A stretch of DNA of 64,000 nt, taken from Alkalihalobacillus bogoriensis ATCC BAA-922. Its GTDB lineage: Bacteria > Bacillota > Bacilli > Bacillales > Bacillaceae_F. The position numbers and the translations under genes were made by a program. The stretch covers positions 113,377 through 177,376 of the forward strand of contig NZ_JHYI01000015.1 of assembly GCF_000621445.1 (NCBI RefSeq). Reading direction: 5' to 3'. The notes beneath the pieces are model-generated. The model was given only the letters and a program-made list of their open reading frames with translations. It was not told the DNA's origin and did no database searches. Each line of letters begins with the position of its first letter. Position 1 is the stretch's first letter. Below are positions 45,254-54,279 of this stretch, in pieces.

Positions 45254-46411
45254 ATGAAAAAAATTGGAATAGCTACTGTGCACACCGGATTTAATTATGG
45301 ATCGGCATTGCAGGCATATGCAAGTAAAATGATTTTGAACGAATTGGGGTATCAGGGAATTAATATTTCATTAAAAGGCAGTTTTATCAAAGGTAGGGAT
45401 GTAAGAATAAAGAAAATCGCGGTTATTGCTTTTAGGCTTTTGAGACAACCACATAATATTAAAAAGAGAGTCAGTATTTATAGTGATAACATGAGTAAAC
45501 CCTATAGTGAACATTCAAAGGAATTATTCAAAACTTTTAGACTCAACAAAATACAACCCAATCACTGTACATGGAATCAATTAAAGCGTCTTGCAAAAAG
45601 TGATGATTTTAAGGCGTTTTTGTGCGGGAGTGATCAGATTTGGAATGCAGAAGCATTATATGTAGATCCACAGTATTACTTAAGATTTGCGCCAAAAGAG
45701 AAAAGAATTGCTTTTGCCCCAAGTTTTGGAAGAGATAAAGTTGCTGATTACAATAAGAATATTATTACAAAATACATTATGGATATCCCGAATCTTTCAG
45801 TGCGGGAGGAATCTGGTGTTTCTATAATTAAGGAATTGACTAATAAGAATGCTGCTCATTTGATTGATCCTACCCTGTTGCTAGATGGAACGAAGTGGGA
45901 TAAATATTTAGAATTACAAGAAGACTTGTCAGAAAGTGAAAAATATATATTGGCTTACTTTTTAAATGAACCATCTGATTTCGCAAAAAAGTGTATTAAG
46001 GAATTAGCTGATAGAACTAAACTGAAGGTAATAGCCCTTCCTTATCAAAGAGAAGCGTCAGATTGGTTTGATTGTGCACCGGATGCCGGACCTGTTGAAT
46101 TTGTCCAGTATGTTAAAAATGCATCATACGTTTGCACGGATTCGTTTCATGGTACTGCATTTGCAGTTAATTATGAAGTGCCTTTTTACACATTTGAAAG
46201 ACAATATGGCTCTGCTGGAAAGCAATCCTCTCGGTTGGATTCATTCCTGAAATTGGTTTCGTTAGAAGAACGATTTAATCCATCCATGGAGTTATTAGTT
46301 GCACCGATTGATTTCAGTAAAAGTAAAGATGTCCTTGAGGAAGAAAGGAAGAAATCTGTGGAGTACCTTATAAATGCGCTACAGTATATGGGGGAAAAAA
46401 ATGGTAGGTAA
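45254..46411 (+). CDS. Polysaccharide pyruvyltransferase-family protein
   Basis: This 385-residue protein starts MKKIGIATVHTGFNYGSALQAYA, with the N-terminal block of the PS_pyruv_trans family, and has CGSDQIWNAEALYVDPQYYLRFA and, near the end, ASYVCTDSFHGTAFAVNYEVPFYTF, the conserved SFHG region. Such enzymes attach pyruvate ketals to sugars from phosphoenolpyruvate, making the polymer acidic, though many relatives are untested. It overlaps the next gene by 11 nt. A related gene lies at 54.3 kb. Confidence 0.88.
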   Translation: MKKIGIATVHTGFNYGSALQAYASKMILNELGYQGINISLKGSFIKGRDVRIKKIAVIAFRLLRQPHNIKKRVSIYSDNMSKPYSEHSKELFKTFRLNKIQPNHCTWNQLKRLAKSDDFKAFLCGSDQIWNAEALYVDPQYYLRFAPKEKRIAFAPSFGRDKVADYNKNIITKYIMDIPNLSVREESGVSIIKELTNKNAAHLIDPTLLLDGTKWDKYLELQEDLSESEKYILAYFLNEPSDFAKKCIKELADRTKLKVIALPYQREASDWFDCAPDAGPVEFVQYVKNASYVCTDSFHGTAFAVNYEVPFYTFERQYGSAGKQSSRLDSFLKLVSLEERFNPSMELLVAPIDFSKSKDVLEEERKKSVEYLINALQYMGEKNGR

Positions 46412-47423
46412 CCTTAATAATGAAACTTTAAAGTCACTGGTTTCGATAATCGTACCAGCATATAATGTTGAAAAGTATATAGAAAAGTGTCTTTCATCAA
46501 TATTAGAACAAACATATACAAATATAGAGGTCATTGTTGTTGATGATGGGTCCACAGACAAAACAGGACAACTTATTGATAATGTATCGCAACAAGACAA
46601 CAGAGTTCGCATTATACACAAAGAAAATGCCGGGGTTAGTGCTGCAAGAAATAGTGGTATTGAAATATCTACTGGCGAATATTTGGTTTTTGTGGATGGA
46701 GATGATTATATTGCACCAGATTATGTTGAGTACATGCTCAGTCTTATTGAAAATACAGGCTCAGAATTCTGCCTTTCAAAACGTTGCTATACCAAGAGTG
46801 GTGAAAAGCAAACTGAAAGCGAATATATAGAGAAACTGCAACCAGAAGATGCGACTGCACTACTTTTATCACCAGATGTTATTGTGGGATGTTGGAATAA
46901 AATCTTCAAACGAAGCTTAATAGTTAACAATAATATATGGTTTTCGACTGTTTTATTTTATGGAGAAGGACTGACTTTTATAACCACTGTATCACAAATA
47001 TCTAATTCTGTTGGTGTTGGAAATCGTAAAGTTTACTATTACAGACGAAACAATGAAGCTTCTGCAACAACAAAGTTCGATATTAATAAACTATATAACG
47101 GTGAGAAAGCATTAAAAAACATTAAGAAGCAACTTATAGTAAATAGCCCGAAAGTCAACACAATGCTTAATTTACATCTATGTCTTTTTAGTTTAGGCGC
47201 ATTAGTAAAAATAAAGTCAAATCACTTAGAAAAAGAGTATTTGAACGATTATAAAAGATGGAAATCGTATATAAGACATAATTCTATAAAATTCGCATTT
47301 AATGGAGAAATATCAATTTATAGAAAGTTGCTTCTATTTGGTGGATGTTTAAGTCCATGGCTTATGATGAAGTTAGACACAACTAGACGGAGACATATTT
47401 CTGCTAATAGTGTTGATGGTTAG
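46401..47423 (+). CDS. Glycosyltransferase family 2
   Basis: The product is 340 residues from ATG 46401, with ATGGGGG at 46387-46393. The longer frame from 46374 covers that site. GT-A motifs: SIIVPAYNVEKYIEKCLSSILEQTYTNIEVIVVDDGSTDKTG, then GVSAARNSGIEISTGEYLVFVDGDDYI (DGDD metal site). The C-terminal half is helical and lacks clear membrane segments. It probably adds a sugar to the repeat unit. Translation is coupled to the pyruvyltransferase-like gene by the overlap. Confidence 0.88.
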   Translation: MVGNLNNETLKSLVSIIVPAYNVEKYIEKCLSSILEQTYTNIEVIVVDDGSTDKTGQLIDNVSQQDNRVRIIHKENAGVSAARNSGIEISTGEYLVFVDGDDYIAPDYVEYMLSLIENTGSEFCLSKRCYTKSGEKQTESEYIEKLQPEDATALLLSPDVIVGCWNKIFKRSLIVNNNIWFSTVLFYGEGLTFITTVSQISNSVGVGNRKVYYYRRNNEASATTKFDINKLYNGEKALKNIKKQLIVNSPKVNTMLNLHLCLFSLGALVKIKSNHLEKEYLNDYKRWKSYIRHNSIKFAFNGEISIYRKLLLFGGCLSPWLMMKLDTTRRRHISANSVDG

Positions 47424-47596
47424 TATTCATCAGTTGGCTGTAAGTTTAATAAATAAGGTCGTTCTCATTTACTACATTTAAAACGAAGATCTGCTTGTAA
47501 TTCCTTTATAAATTAGGGCGAATAACATGAAACAGCTGTGCAGACTTTAATTTCCGATTTTAATTGAAGAATTAACATATAGAAGGCGGAACTCAA

Positions 47597-48874
47597 ATGG
47601 AAAGAAAAGTTTTATTGATTAGTCATAATGCGTTAGGAAAAGAAAATAATATGGCAAGAACACTGGAAAATCAATTTATGGGCTTAAAAAGTGAACAAAT
47701 TGCCCAATTGTTTTTTTCTGATGAAGAACCCAACTCTGAATATTGTAACAACTATTTTCGTATCACTGATTCTGACGTACTTCGTTCGGTTTTTTCCAGA
47801 AAAGAAGTTGGGAATAAAGTCAATATCACTTCCCATAACTGTATGGAAAATAAAGATTTGTGGATAAAAACTAAAATTAGGAAAAAGGGGAATAGAAAGC
47901 CAGCCGTATATTTTATTCGAAATTTAATATGGTTACTAGGTAAATGGAAATCAAAGAAACTAGAAGAATGGCTGGATAAATTCAATCCAGACGTAATCTA
48001 TTTTGCATCTGGTGACTATGCATTTTCTTATATTGTCACACTATATATAGCAAAGAGAAGGAACATCCCCGTAATCATTGGGTGTTATGATGATTTCTAT
48101 GTTGACAAAAAGAAAACGATCGATCCTTTGTATCATATTACTTATTACAATTTAATGAAAACAGCAAAAGAGTTGTTTGATTATTCGAGCGCATTCGTGG
48201 CGGTTAGCGATATGATGAAAGACGACTATTCAAAATTATTTAAGAAGAAAGGGTATACTCTATATACTCCGACAAATCTACTGAATATTAGTAATAACTC
48301 TATTAAAACTGAATCAATAATTTATGCAGGAAATCTAGGCCACGGAAGAGCTGAACAGTTGATTTCACTTGGCAGAGCATTGAATAACATAGGTATTCCT
48401 GGCTTGGATCATATTGATGTTTTTTCTGGTGAAATCAGAACAGAAATTACAGGGAAGTTAACTTCTGATAATGGGATTAATTTTTGTGGAAGAGTAACTG
48501 CGGAAAAAGTACAGGAATTGATGCTTTCCAGTAAATATGTCATTCACACGGAATCATTTGATGAAATTTTTAAGAAACGTGTTAAATACTCTCTTTCAAC
48601 TAAAATTGCTGATTGCTTGGCTTCTGGTGCGTGTATTATTGCCTACGGACCAAAGGAAGTAGCTTCTATTTCATACCTTCTAAAAGGTAAGGCAGCGTGT
48701 GTTATTTCAGATGAGGAATCACTGGAAGACAATTTAAAAAACTTGTTTTCGTCGGATGAGGAAAGTAATAGAGTATGTGCTTCTGCTAAAGAATTAGCAG
48801 ATAGAAATCATAACGCGGTTAAAAACAGGGAATTGCTGTCCAATATTATTGAGTCTCTATTCGAAGTGCGATAG
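47597..48874 (+). CDS. GT-B fold glycosyltransferase
   Basis: This 425-residue protein starts MERKVLLISHNALGKENNMARTL, behind GAAGGCGG. The N-terminal domain ends with NPDVIYFASGDYAFSYIVTLYIAKRRNIPVIIG, the C-terminal domain has IIYAGNLGHGRAEQLISLGRAL, CGRVTAEKVQELMLSSKYVIHTESFD and KYSLSTKIADCLASGACIIAYGP, the nucleotide-sugar site of GT4-like enzymes (a KxxxxxxxG and E or S in place of the usual EAMA block). It is cytoplasmic. The sugar is unknown. Confidence 0.8.
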   Translation: MERKVLLISHNALGKENNMARTLENQFMGLKSEQIAQLFFSDEEPNSEYCNNYFRITDSDVLRSVFSRKEVGNKVNITSHNCMENKDLWIKTKIRKKGNRKPAVYFIRNLIWLLGKWKSKKLEEWLDKFNPDVIYFASGDYAFSYIVTLYIAKRRNIPVIIGCYDDFYVDKKKTIDPLYHITYYNLMKTAKELFDYSSAFVAVSDMMKDDYSKLFKKKGYTLYTPTNLLNISNNSIKTESIIYAGNLGHGRAEQLISLGRALNNIGIPGLDHIDVFSGEIRTEITGKLTSDNGINFCGRVTAEKVQELMLSSKYVIHTESFDEIFKKRVKYSLSTKIADCLASGACIIAYGPKEVASISYLLKGKAACVISDEESLEDNLKNLFSSDEESNRVCASAKELADRNHNAVKNRELLSNIIESLFEVR

Positions 48875-48903
48875 TAGATTATTTGAGGTGAAGTGGGGAT
48901 AGT

Positions 48904-50130
48904 ATGAAAGTATTACAAGTTAATAGTGTCTATAAAAGAGGAAGTACAGGCAAAATTGTATATGATATTCATAGCTTTTTACAAGAAAAAGGAATTGATT
49001 CTGTTGTTTGTTATGGAAGAGGACAAAAAGAGTGTGATGTGAATATTTATAAGACTTCTAGTGAGATTTCAGCTAAGTTTAATGCTTTAAGGTCACGAAT
49101 TACAGGGCTACAGTTTAATGGTGCTTGGTTTGCAACTTATAAGTTAATAAAAATTATAAAGAAGGAACAACCAGATATTGTTCACCTTCAATGTATTAAC
49201 GGTTATTTTGTAGATATATATAAATTACTTCAATTTCTAAAAAAAAATAATGTTAAAACTGTTTTAACGCTACATGCTGAATTTATGCATACGGGTAACT
49301 GCGGTCATTCTTTTGAATGTGAAAAATGGAAAAATGGCTGTGGTAATTGTCCGCAGCTTTGGTATGCAACTAAATCCTATCAGTTTGATCGTACTAAAAC
49401 AGCATGGGAAAAAATGAAGGAAGCTTTTGATGGGTTTACTAATTTAAGAATTATTTCTGTATCTAAGTGGCTTGAAGATAGGGCCAAAATTTCTCCTATA
49501 TTAAACCAACATTCATTTCGTGTTATTTACAATGGAATAGATACTGCAGAAACTTTTAAACCAACAAAGTATAATAATTTAAAAGAAAAACACGGCCTAG
49601 AAAACGAAAAGATTTTATTACATGTTACAGCTAATTTTTCGTTGGGTGAGAATGATTTAAAAGGTGGAAGATACATTGCTAGCTTAGCGGAAAGACTAAA
49701 AGATAAGAATATTAAAATAGTAGTTATTGGAAGTGAAGATTTGTCTGTCCAACTACCTTCAAATGTAATTAATGTTGGACGCACTATTAATCAAAAAGAG
49801 TTAGCAGCATATTATTCTATGGCAGATTTAACATTAATAACTAGTAAACGTGAAACATTTTCAATGGTTTGTGCAGAGTCTCTTTCATGCGGAACACCTG
49901 TTGTGGGTTTTAAAGCAGGTGGGCCAGAATCAATTGCTCTAAATAACTTTAGTAAGTTTGTTAACTATGGCGATATAGACGAACTAGAAAACACAGTCAT
50001 TAACTGGTTAAATAAAAAAATAGAATATTCTTCAGAGGATATAGCGAACAGTGCACAAAAAGAATATTCAAGGGAAAGAATGGGTTTAGAATATTTGAAT
50101 GTTTATAATCAATTAAATCAAATAGAGTAA
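48904..50130 (+). CDS. Glycosyltransferase family 4
   Basis: The product is 408 residues, ATG 48904. The N-terminal half has VYKRGSTGKIVYDIHSFL and IVHLQCINGYFVDIYKLLQFL, the latter with the HxHGxG-like region. The C-terminal GT4 domain carries ISVSKWLEDRAKISPIL, VIYNGID, the loop NVGRTINQKELAAYYSMADLTLITSKRETFSMVCAESLSCGTPVVGFKAGGPES, including the E-x7-E signature. Two short Cys-rich stretches (HTGNCGHSFECEKWKNGCGNC) resemble a zinc knuckle found in a subset of these enzymes. Confidence 0.9.
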   Translation: MKVLQVNSVYKRGSTGKIVYDIHSFLQEKGIDSVVCYGRGQKECDVNIYKTSSEISAKFNALRSRITGLQFNGAWFATYKLIKIIKKEQPDIVHLQCINGYFVDIYKLLQFLKKNNVKTVLTLHAEFMHTGNCGHSFECEKWKNGCGNCPQLWYATKSYQFDRTKTAWEKMKEAFDGFTNLRIISVSKWLEDRAKISPILNQHSFRVIYNGIDTAETFKPTKYNNLKEKHGLENEKILLHVTANFSLGENDLKGGRYIASLAERLKDKNIKIVVIGSEDLSVQLPSNVINVGRTINQKELAAYYSMADLTLITSKRETFSMVCAESLSCGTPVVGFKAGGPESIALNNFSKFVNYGDIDELENTVINWLNKKIEYSSEDIANSAQKEYSRERMGLEYLNVYNQLNQIE

Positions 50131-50141
50131 GGAGAAGTAAT

Positions 50142-51209
50142 GTGTATATAATTTTAATAATATCATTTCTCCTGGGTGGGCTTATATTTTACTTTTTTTC
50201 TAGAAAAGAAAAAGTAAAAAAGAAAATATGTATTTGGGGATTTTTGCATCTTTTTTTTTACGGGGCATTACGCTCCACTTCTATTGGAGTTGATGTACCG
50301 AGTTATGCGATGGCATATATGAGTTTACCAGGTTTATCGTTTAAGGAAATATTTACATCAACTCACTTACTTGTGTCAAGAGATCCTGTTTTCTATACTT
50401 TTTTAAAGTTTTTGACATTTTTAAACGAAGATCCGCAATTTATGCTTGTAACAATTTCATTAATAGTTGCTTTATGTGTTTCAATTTTTATTTATAGATA
50501 TTCTGTAAGTCCAATTCTAAGTTTCACTATGTTTATTACATTGAGGTATTTTTCTTTTACTTTATCAGGGTTACGTCAAGGGGTTGCGCTGGGATTGGTC
50601 TTACTATCAATTAAATATATTAAAGAGGAAAAATTACTAAAGTTTATACTGTTAGTCTGTTTTGCATCATTATTTCATTTAAGTGCCTTAGTATTTCTTA
50701 TTGCATACCCACTTTCAAAAATAAAGAGAATAAATTGGTTGAGTATTTTGATATTTTCAACTATGGTTTTAAATTTATTAACAGGTAATGGAGTGGTTAA
50801 ATTGATAGTTAAATTACCCGTTTTTAATCAATATGAAGGATATGTATTTAGTAATGAGAGTACATCATCAGGAACAACAATGTTACTAATATATTTATGT
50901 ATAATAGCGTTTGCTTTTATAGTTAGGGAGCAATTTGTAAAAAATTATGACGATGCATACTTGATGTACAACTTGTCAATAGTCGGAATCGCAATAACAT
51001 CATTAACATTTGATTTTCCTAATATATTCCGAATGGGTTACTACTTTGTAGTTCCTATTATTGTTTTGCTTCCTGCTATTATAAGAAGTTCATTAGACAG
51101 GAGATTTCAACATATAGTTGTTTATATTGTAATTATATTATTAGCAGGACAGTTTATATTAATTGGGCCAGGTGCAGGAACAGAGAATTATCAATTTTTC
51201 TGGAAATAA
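50142..51209 (+). CDS. EpsG/Wzy-type polysaccharide polymerase
   Basis: This 355-residue membrane protein starts at GTG 50142 behind AAGGAGAAG and has about ten helices. The block FFYGALRSTSIGVDVPSYAMAY (about 43-64) is the conserved R-x-x-xGxD-x-xxY motif of the EpsG family, and TLRYFSFTLSGLRQGVALGLVLLSIKYIKEEK near 128 matches its second motif. It should polymerise the flipped lipid-linked repeat units outside the membrane. It is the only polymerase candidate in the cluster. Confidence 0.9.
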   Translation: MYIILIISFLLGGLIFYFFSRKEKVKKKICIWGFLHLFFYGALRSTSIGVDVPSYAMAYMSLPGLSFKEIFTSTHLLVSRDPVFYTFLKFLTFLNEDPQFMLVTISLIVALCVSIFIYRYSVSPILSFTMFITLRYFSFTLSGLRQGVALGLVLLSIKYIKEEKLLKFILLVCFASLFHLSALVFLIAYPLSKIKRINWLSILIFSTMVLNLLTGNGVVKLIVKLPVFNQYEGYVFSNESTSSGTTMLLIYLCIIAFAFIVREQFVKNYDDAYLMYNLSIVGIAITSLTFDFPNIFRMGYYFVVPIIVLLPAIIRSSLDRRFQHIVVYIVIILLAGQFILIGPGAGTENYQFFWK

Positions 51210-51257
51210 GTTGATATTATTTGAATGTATACAAGTTTATTATTTGGAGGTAGAAAA

Positions 51258-52279
51258 ATGTTTAAAAATAAGACTATATTAATAACGGGTGGTACCGGTA
51301 GCTTTGGTAATGCGGTGCTTGGTCGTTTTTTAAATACTGATATTGCTGAAATTCGTATTTTTTCACGAGATGAAAAAAACAAGATGATATGCGTAATTTA
51401 TATAAAAATAAAAAAATAAAATACTACATCGGTGATGTCCGTGATATTAATAGCGTTAAAAATGCTATGCATGGTGTAGATTACATCTTTCATGCAGCAG
51501 CACTAAAACAAGTTCCTTCATGTGAATTCTTTCCTTTAGAAGCAGTTAAGACAAATGTGTTAGGAACTGATAATGTTCTTAGTGCTGCAATAGAATTTGG
51601 GGTTAAAAAAGTTATTTGTCTTTCAACAGATAAAGCAGCTTATCCAATTAATGCAATGGGGCTATCAAAAGGTATGATGGAAAAAGTCTATGTTGCTAAA
51701 TCAAAAACAGTAGATCCTGGAAAGACATTAATCTGCGGAACACGTTACGGTAATGTAATGGCTTCAAGAGGCTCTGTTATCCCTTTATTTGTTGATCAAA
51801 TTAAGAAAGGGTTGCCTATAACCATAACTGATCCTGATATGACAAGGTTTTTGATGAGTTTAGAAGAAGCTGTAGAGTTGGTGATTTTTGCATTTCAAAA
51901 TGCTGAAGCAGGAGACATTATGGTTCAAAAAGCCCCTGCATCTACGATTGGTGACTTAGCACAAGCAATTAAAGAATTGTTTAATGCTGATAATGAAATC
52001 AAAATTATTGGTACTCGTCATGGTGAAAAGTTATATGAAACCCTTCTTACAAAAGAAGAGCATGTTGTAGCTCAAGATTTAGGTGGGTTTTATAAAGTTC
52101 CTGTAGATAAAAGAGACCTTAACTACGATAAATTTTTTATAGAAGGTAATGATAAAATTCAACAAGTTGAAGATTATAACTCTCATAACACTGAAAGACT
52201 TGGGGTCGAGGCAATAAAGGACAAGCTCCTAAACTTGGACTTCATTCAGGAAGAATTAAAAAGCTGGAGGAATAGGTAG
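51258..52279 (+). pseudogene. UDP-GlcNAc 4,6-dehydratase/5-epimerase (FnlA/CapE type), frameshifted
   Basis: The start is ATG 51258 behind TTTGGAGG. The first frame (MFKNKTILITGGTGSFGNAV ... EIRIFSRDEK) stops at 51419, and the rest (QDDMRNLYKNKKIKYYIGDV ... STDKAAYPINAMGLSKGMME ...) is in the -1 frame to 52279. Joining the frames at 51374-51380, where the heptamer A-AAA-AAC sits in phase, restores FSRDEKKQDDMR, the sequence of intact homologues. The product would be a 341-residue enzyme that begins UDP-L-FucNAc synthesis. The break may be real, an artefact in the A-run, or bypassed by slippage or -1 frameshifting. Confidence 0.75.
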
Positions 52280-53134
52280 ATGAAAATCCTTGTACTTGGT
52301 GCAACGGGTATGGCAGGCCATGTAATTTCTATTTACTTAAAAGAAGCTGGACATGATGTAATGACATATAGTAGGAATAAGTTTGAATATTGTAACAACT
52401 ATATTGGTGATGTTACTAACTTTTCTAACTTGAAAAATGTAATTATAGAAGGGGACTATGACGCTGTAATTAATGCGGTTGGAATATTAAATAGTGATGC
52501 TGAAGAAAACAAATCTATGGCAGTTTTATTGAATAGTTATTTACCACATTATTTAAGTGAGGTTACCAAGGATATAAAAACGCGAGTAGTCCATATGAGC
52601 ACAGACTGTGTTTTTTCAGGGAAAACTGGTGGATATACAGAAAATTCACTTAGAGATGGTGAGACTTTCTATGATAGATCTAAAGCTTTAGGTGAACTTG
52701 AGAATGAAAAGGACTTAACTTTTAGAAATTCAATTATAGGTCCTGATCATAATAAGGATGGAATTGGACTTTTCAATTGGTTTATGCAGCAAGAAGGACA
52801 AATTTATGGATATAGTAAAGCAATATGGACAGGAGTAACAACACTTACACTTGCTAAAGCAATGGAGAAAGCTTTGGAAGAAAATTTAACAGGTTTATAC
52901 AATTTAGTCAATAATGAAACAATAAGTAAATTTGACTTGCTTAATATGTTTAATAAATATATGAAAGATAATTCACTTACTATTCTCTCCAATGACAAGA
53001 TAATAGTTGATAAATCTCTAATTAATAAAAGAGATCAATTCTCATTCGTGGTACCTAGCTATGAACAAATGATTATTGAAATGAAAGAGTGGATTGATAA
53101 TCATAAAGAGCTTTACCCACATTACTATGAATAA
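52280..53134 (+). CDS. SDR-family reductase for a 6-deoxy-amino-sugar (FnlB/CapF-like or RmlD-like)
   Basis: The product is 284 residues starting directly after the FnlA-type stop codon. MKILVLGATGMAGHVISIYL is the nucleotide-binding Gly motif, and VVHMSTDCVFSGKTGGYTENS and FYDRSKALGELE (YxxxK) are the active-site segments of RmlD-like reductases. It fits step two of UDP-L-FucNAc synthesis between the dehydratase and the epimerase. It is shorter than CapF because it lacks the C-terminal cupin domain, so RmlD-type chemistry is also possible. Confidence 0.8.
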   Translation: MKILVLGATGMAGHVISIYLKEAGHDVMTYSRNKFEYCNNYIGDVTNFSNLKNVIIEGDYDAVINAVGILNSDAEENKSMAVLLNSYLPHYLSEVTKDIKTRVVHMSTDCVFSGKTGGYTENSLRDGETFYDRSKALGELENEKDLTFRNSIIGPDHNKDGIGLFNWFMQQEGQIYGYSKAIWTGVTTLTLAKAMEKALEENLTGLYNLVNNETISKFDLLNMFNKYMKDNSLTILSNDKIIVDKSLINKRDQFSFVVPSYEQMIIEMKEWIDNHKELYPHYYE

Positions 53135-53148
53135 AGGGGAAATAAGTA

Positions 53149-54279
53149 ATGCTAAAATTAAAACTAATGACAATCGTAGGAACTCGTCCAGAGATTATTA
53201 AACTGTCAGAGACGATCAAAAAGTGTGATAAGTATTTTAATCATATATTGGTGCATACAGGTCAAAATCATGATTATGCACTTAACGAGGTATTTTTTGA
53301 AGAGTTGGAGCTTAGAAAACCAGACTTTTACCTTGGAGTGGTAGGAGATAATCTTGGCCAAACTATGGGAAACGTCTTAGCAAAGTCTTATGATATTATG
53401 CTTCAAGAAAAACCTGATGCGCTCTTGGTATTAGGTGATACTAATTCTTGCCTCAGTGTAATATCTGCTAAGCGCCTTAAGATTCCTATTTTTCACATGG
53501 AAGCTGGTAACAGATGCTTTGATGAAAATTTGCCAGAAGAAATTAATAGAAAAATCGTTGATCATACGAGTGATATTAACCTTTGCTACACAGAGCATGC
53601 TAGAAACAATCTTAATAGTGAGGGTATACCAAAAGAAAGAACATTTGTTATTGGATCTCCTATGGCAGAAATTCTTGATTTAAATGCAAATAAAATTAGT
53701 AACAGCAGGGTATTAGAATCCCTTAATCTTAAAAAAGGGAAATATATATTATTATCGGCTCATAGAGAAGAAAATATCGATAATGAGCAGAATTTTATGG
53801 AGTTGATGAACGCAGTAAATGCAATGGCTGAAATGTATAATATGCCAGTAATCTATAGTACTCATCCAAGAAGCAAGAAAATTATAGAACAACGGGGATT
53901 TAATTTTCATCATAACGTGAGGAGTTTAAAACCATTTGGATTTTTAGATTATAACCATTTGCAACAGCATTCTTTCTGTGTGGTTTCTGATAGTGGTACT
54001 ATTGCTGAAGAGGCGTCTTATTTCAAATTTCCAGCAGTGTCAGTAAGAACTAGTACTGAAAGGCCAGAAGTATTGGACAAAGGTAATATGATAATTGGAA
54101 GCATAACTACTGAACAAGTCCTACAAGCAGTTGATATGGCTGTTGAAATGAATGTTCAGGGCGATCTTGGACTTGATGTACCTAATTATGTTGATACAAA
54201 TATAAGTGTTAAAGTAGTTAAGCTTATTCAGAGTTATACAGGTATTGTAAATAAGATGGTGTGGAGGAAGACACAATGA
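53149..54279 (+). CDS. UDP-GlcNAc 2-epimerase family enzyme (FnlC/CapG type)
   Basis: This 376-residue WecB-like enzyme has the motifs MTIVGTRPEIIKLSE, LVHTGQNHDYALNEVFFEELE, LVLGDTNSCLSV, HMEAGNRCFDENLPEEINRKIVDH and SDSGTIAEEASYFKFPAVSVRTSTERPE. GNRCFDxxxPEEINRKxxDH is typical of the CapG/FnlC group that finishes UDP-L-FucNAc. The gene order dehydratase-reductase-epimerase supports this. Its TGA overlaps the next ATG (ATGA). Confidence 0.9.
   Translation: MLKLKLMTIVGTRPEIIKLSETIKKCDKYFNHILVHTGQNHDYALNEVFFEELELRKPDFYLGVVGDNLGQTMGNVLAKSYDIMLQEKPDALLVLGDTNSCLSVISAKRLKIPIFHMEAGNRCFDENLPEEINRKIVDHTSDINLCYTEHARNNLNSEGIPKERTFVIGSPMAEILDLNANKISNSRVLESLNLKKGKYILLSAHREENIDNEQNFMELMNAVNAMAEMYNMPVIYSTHPRSKKIIEQRGFNFHHNVRSLKPFGFLDYNHLQQHSFCVVSDSGTIAEEASYFKFPAVSVRTSTERPEVLDKGNMIIGSITTEQVLQAVDMAVEMNVQGDLGLDVPNYVDTNISVKVVKLIQSYTGIVNKMVWRKTQ

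Noticed and set aside
51258..52279. Certain programmed frameshift in fnlA/capE
   Set aside because: The slippery heptamer is present but stimulatory elements are not seen, and an A-run error explains it equally well; kept as a possibility only.
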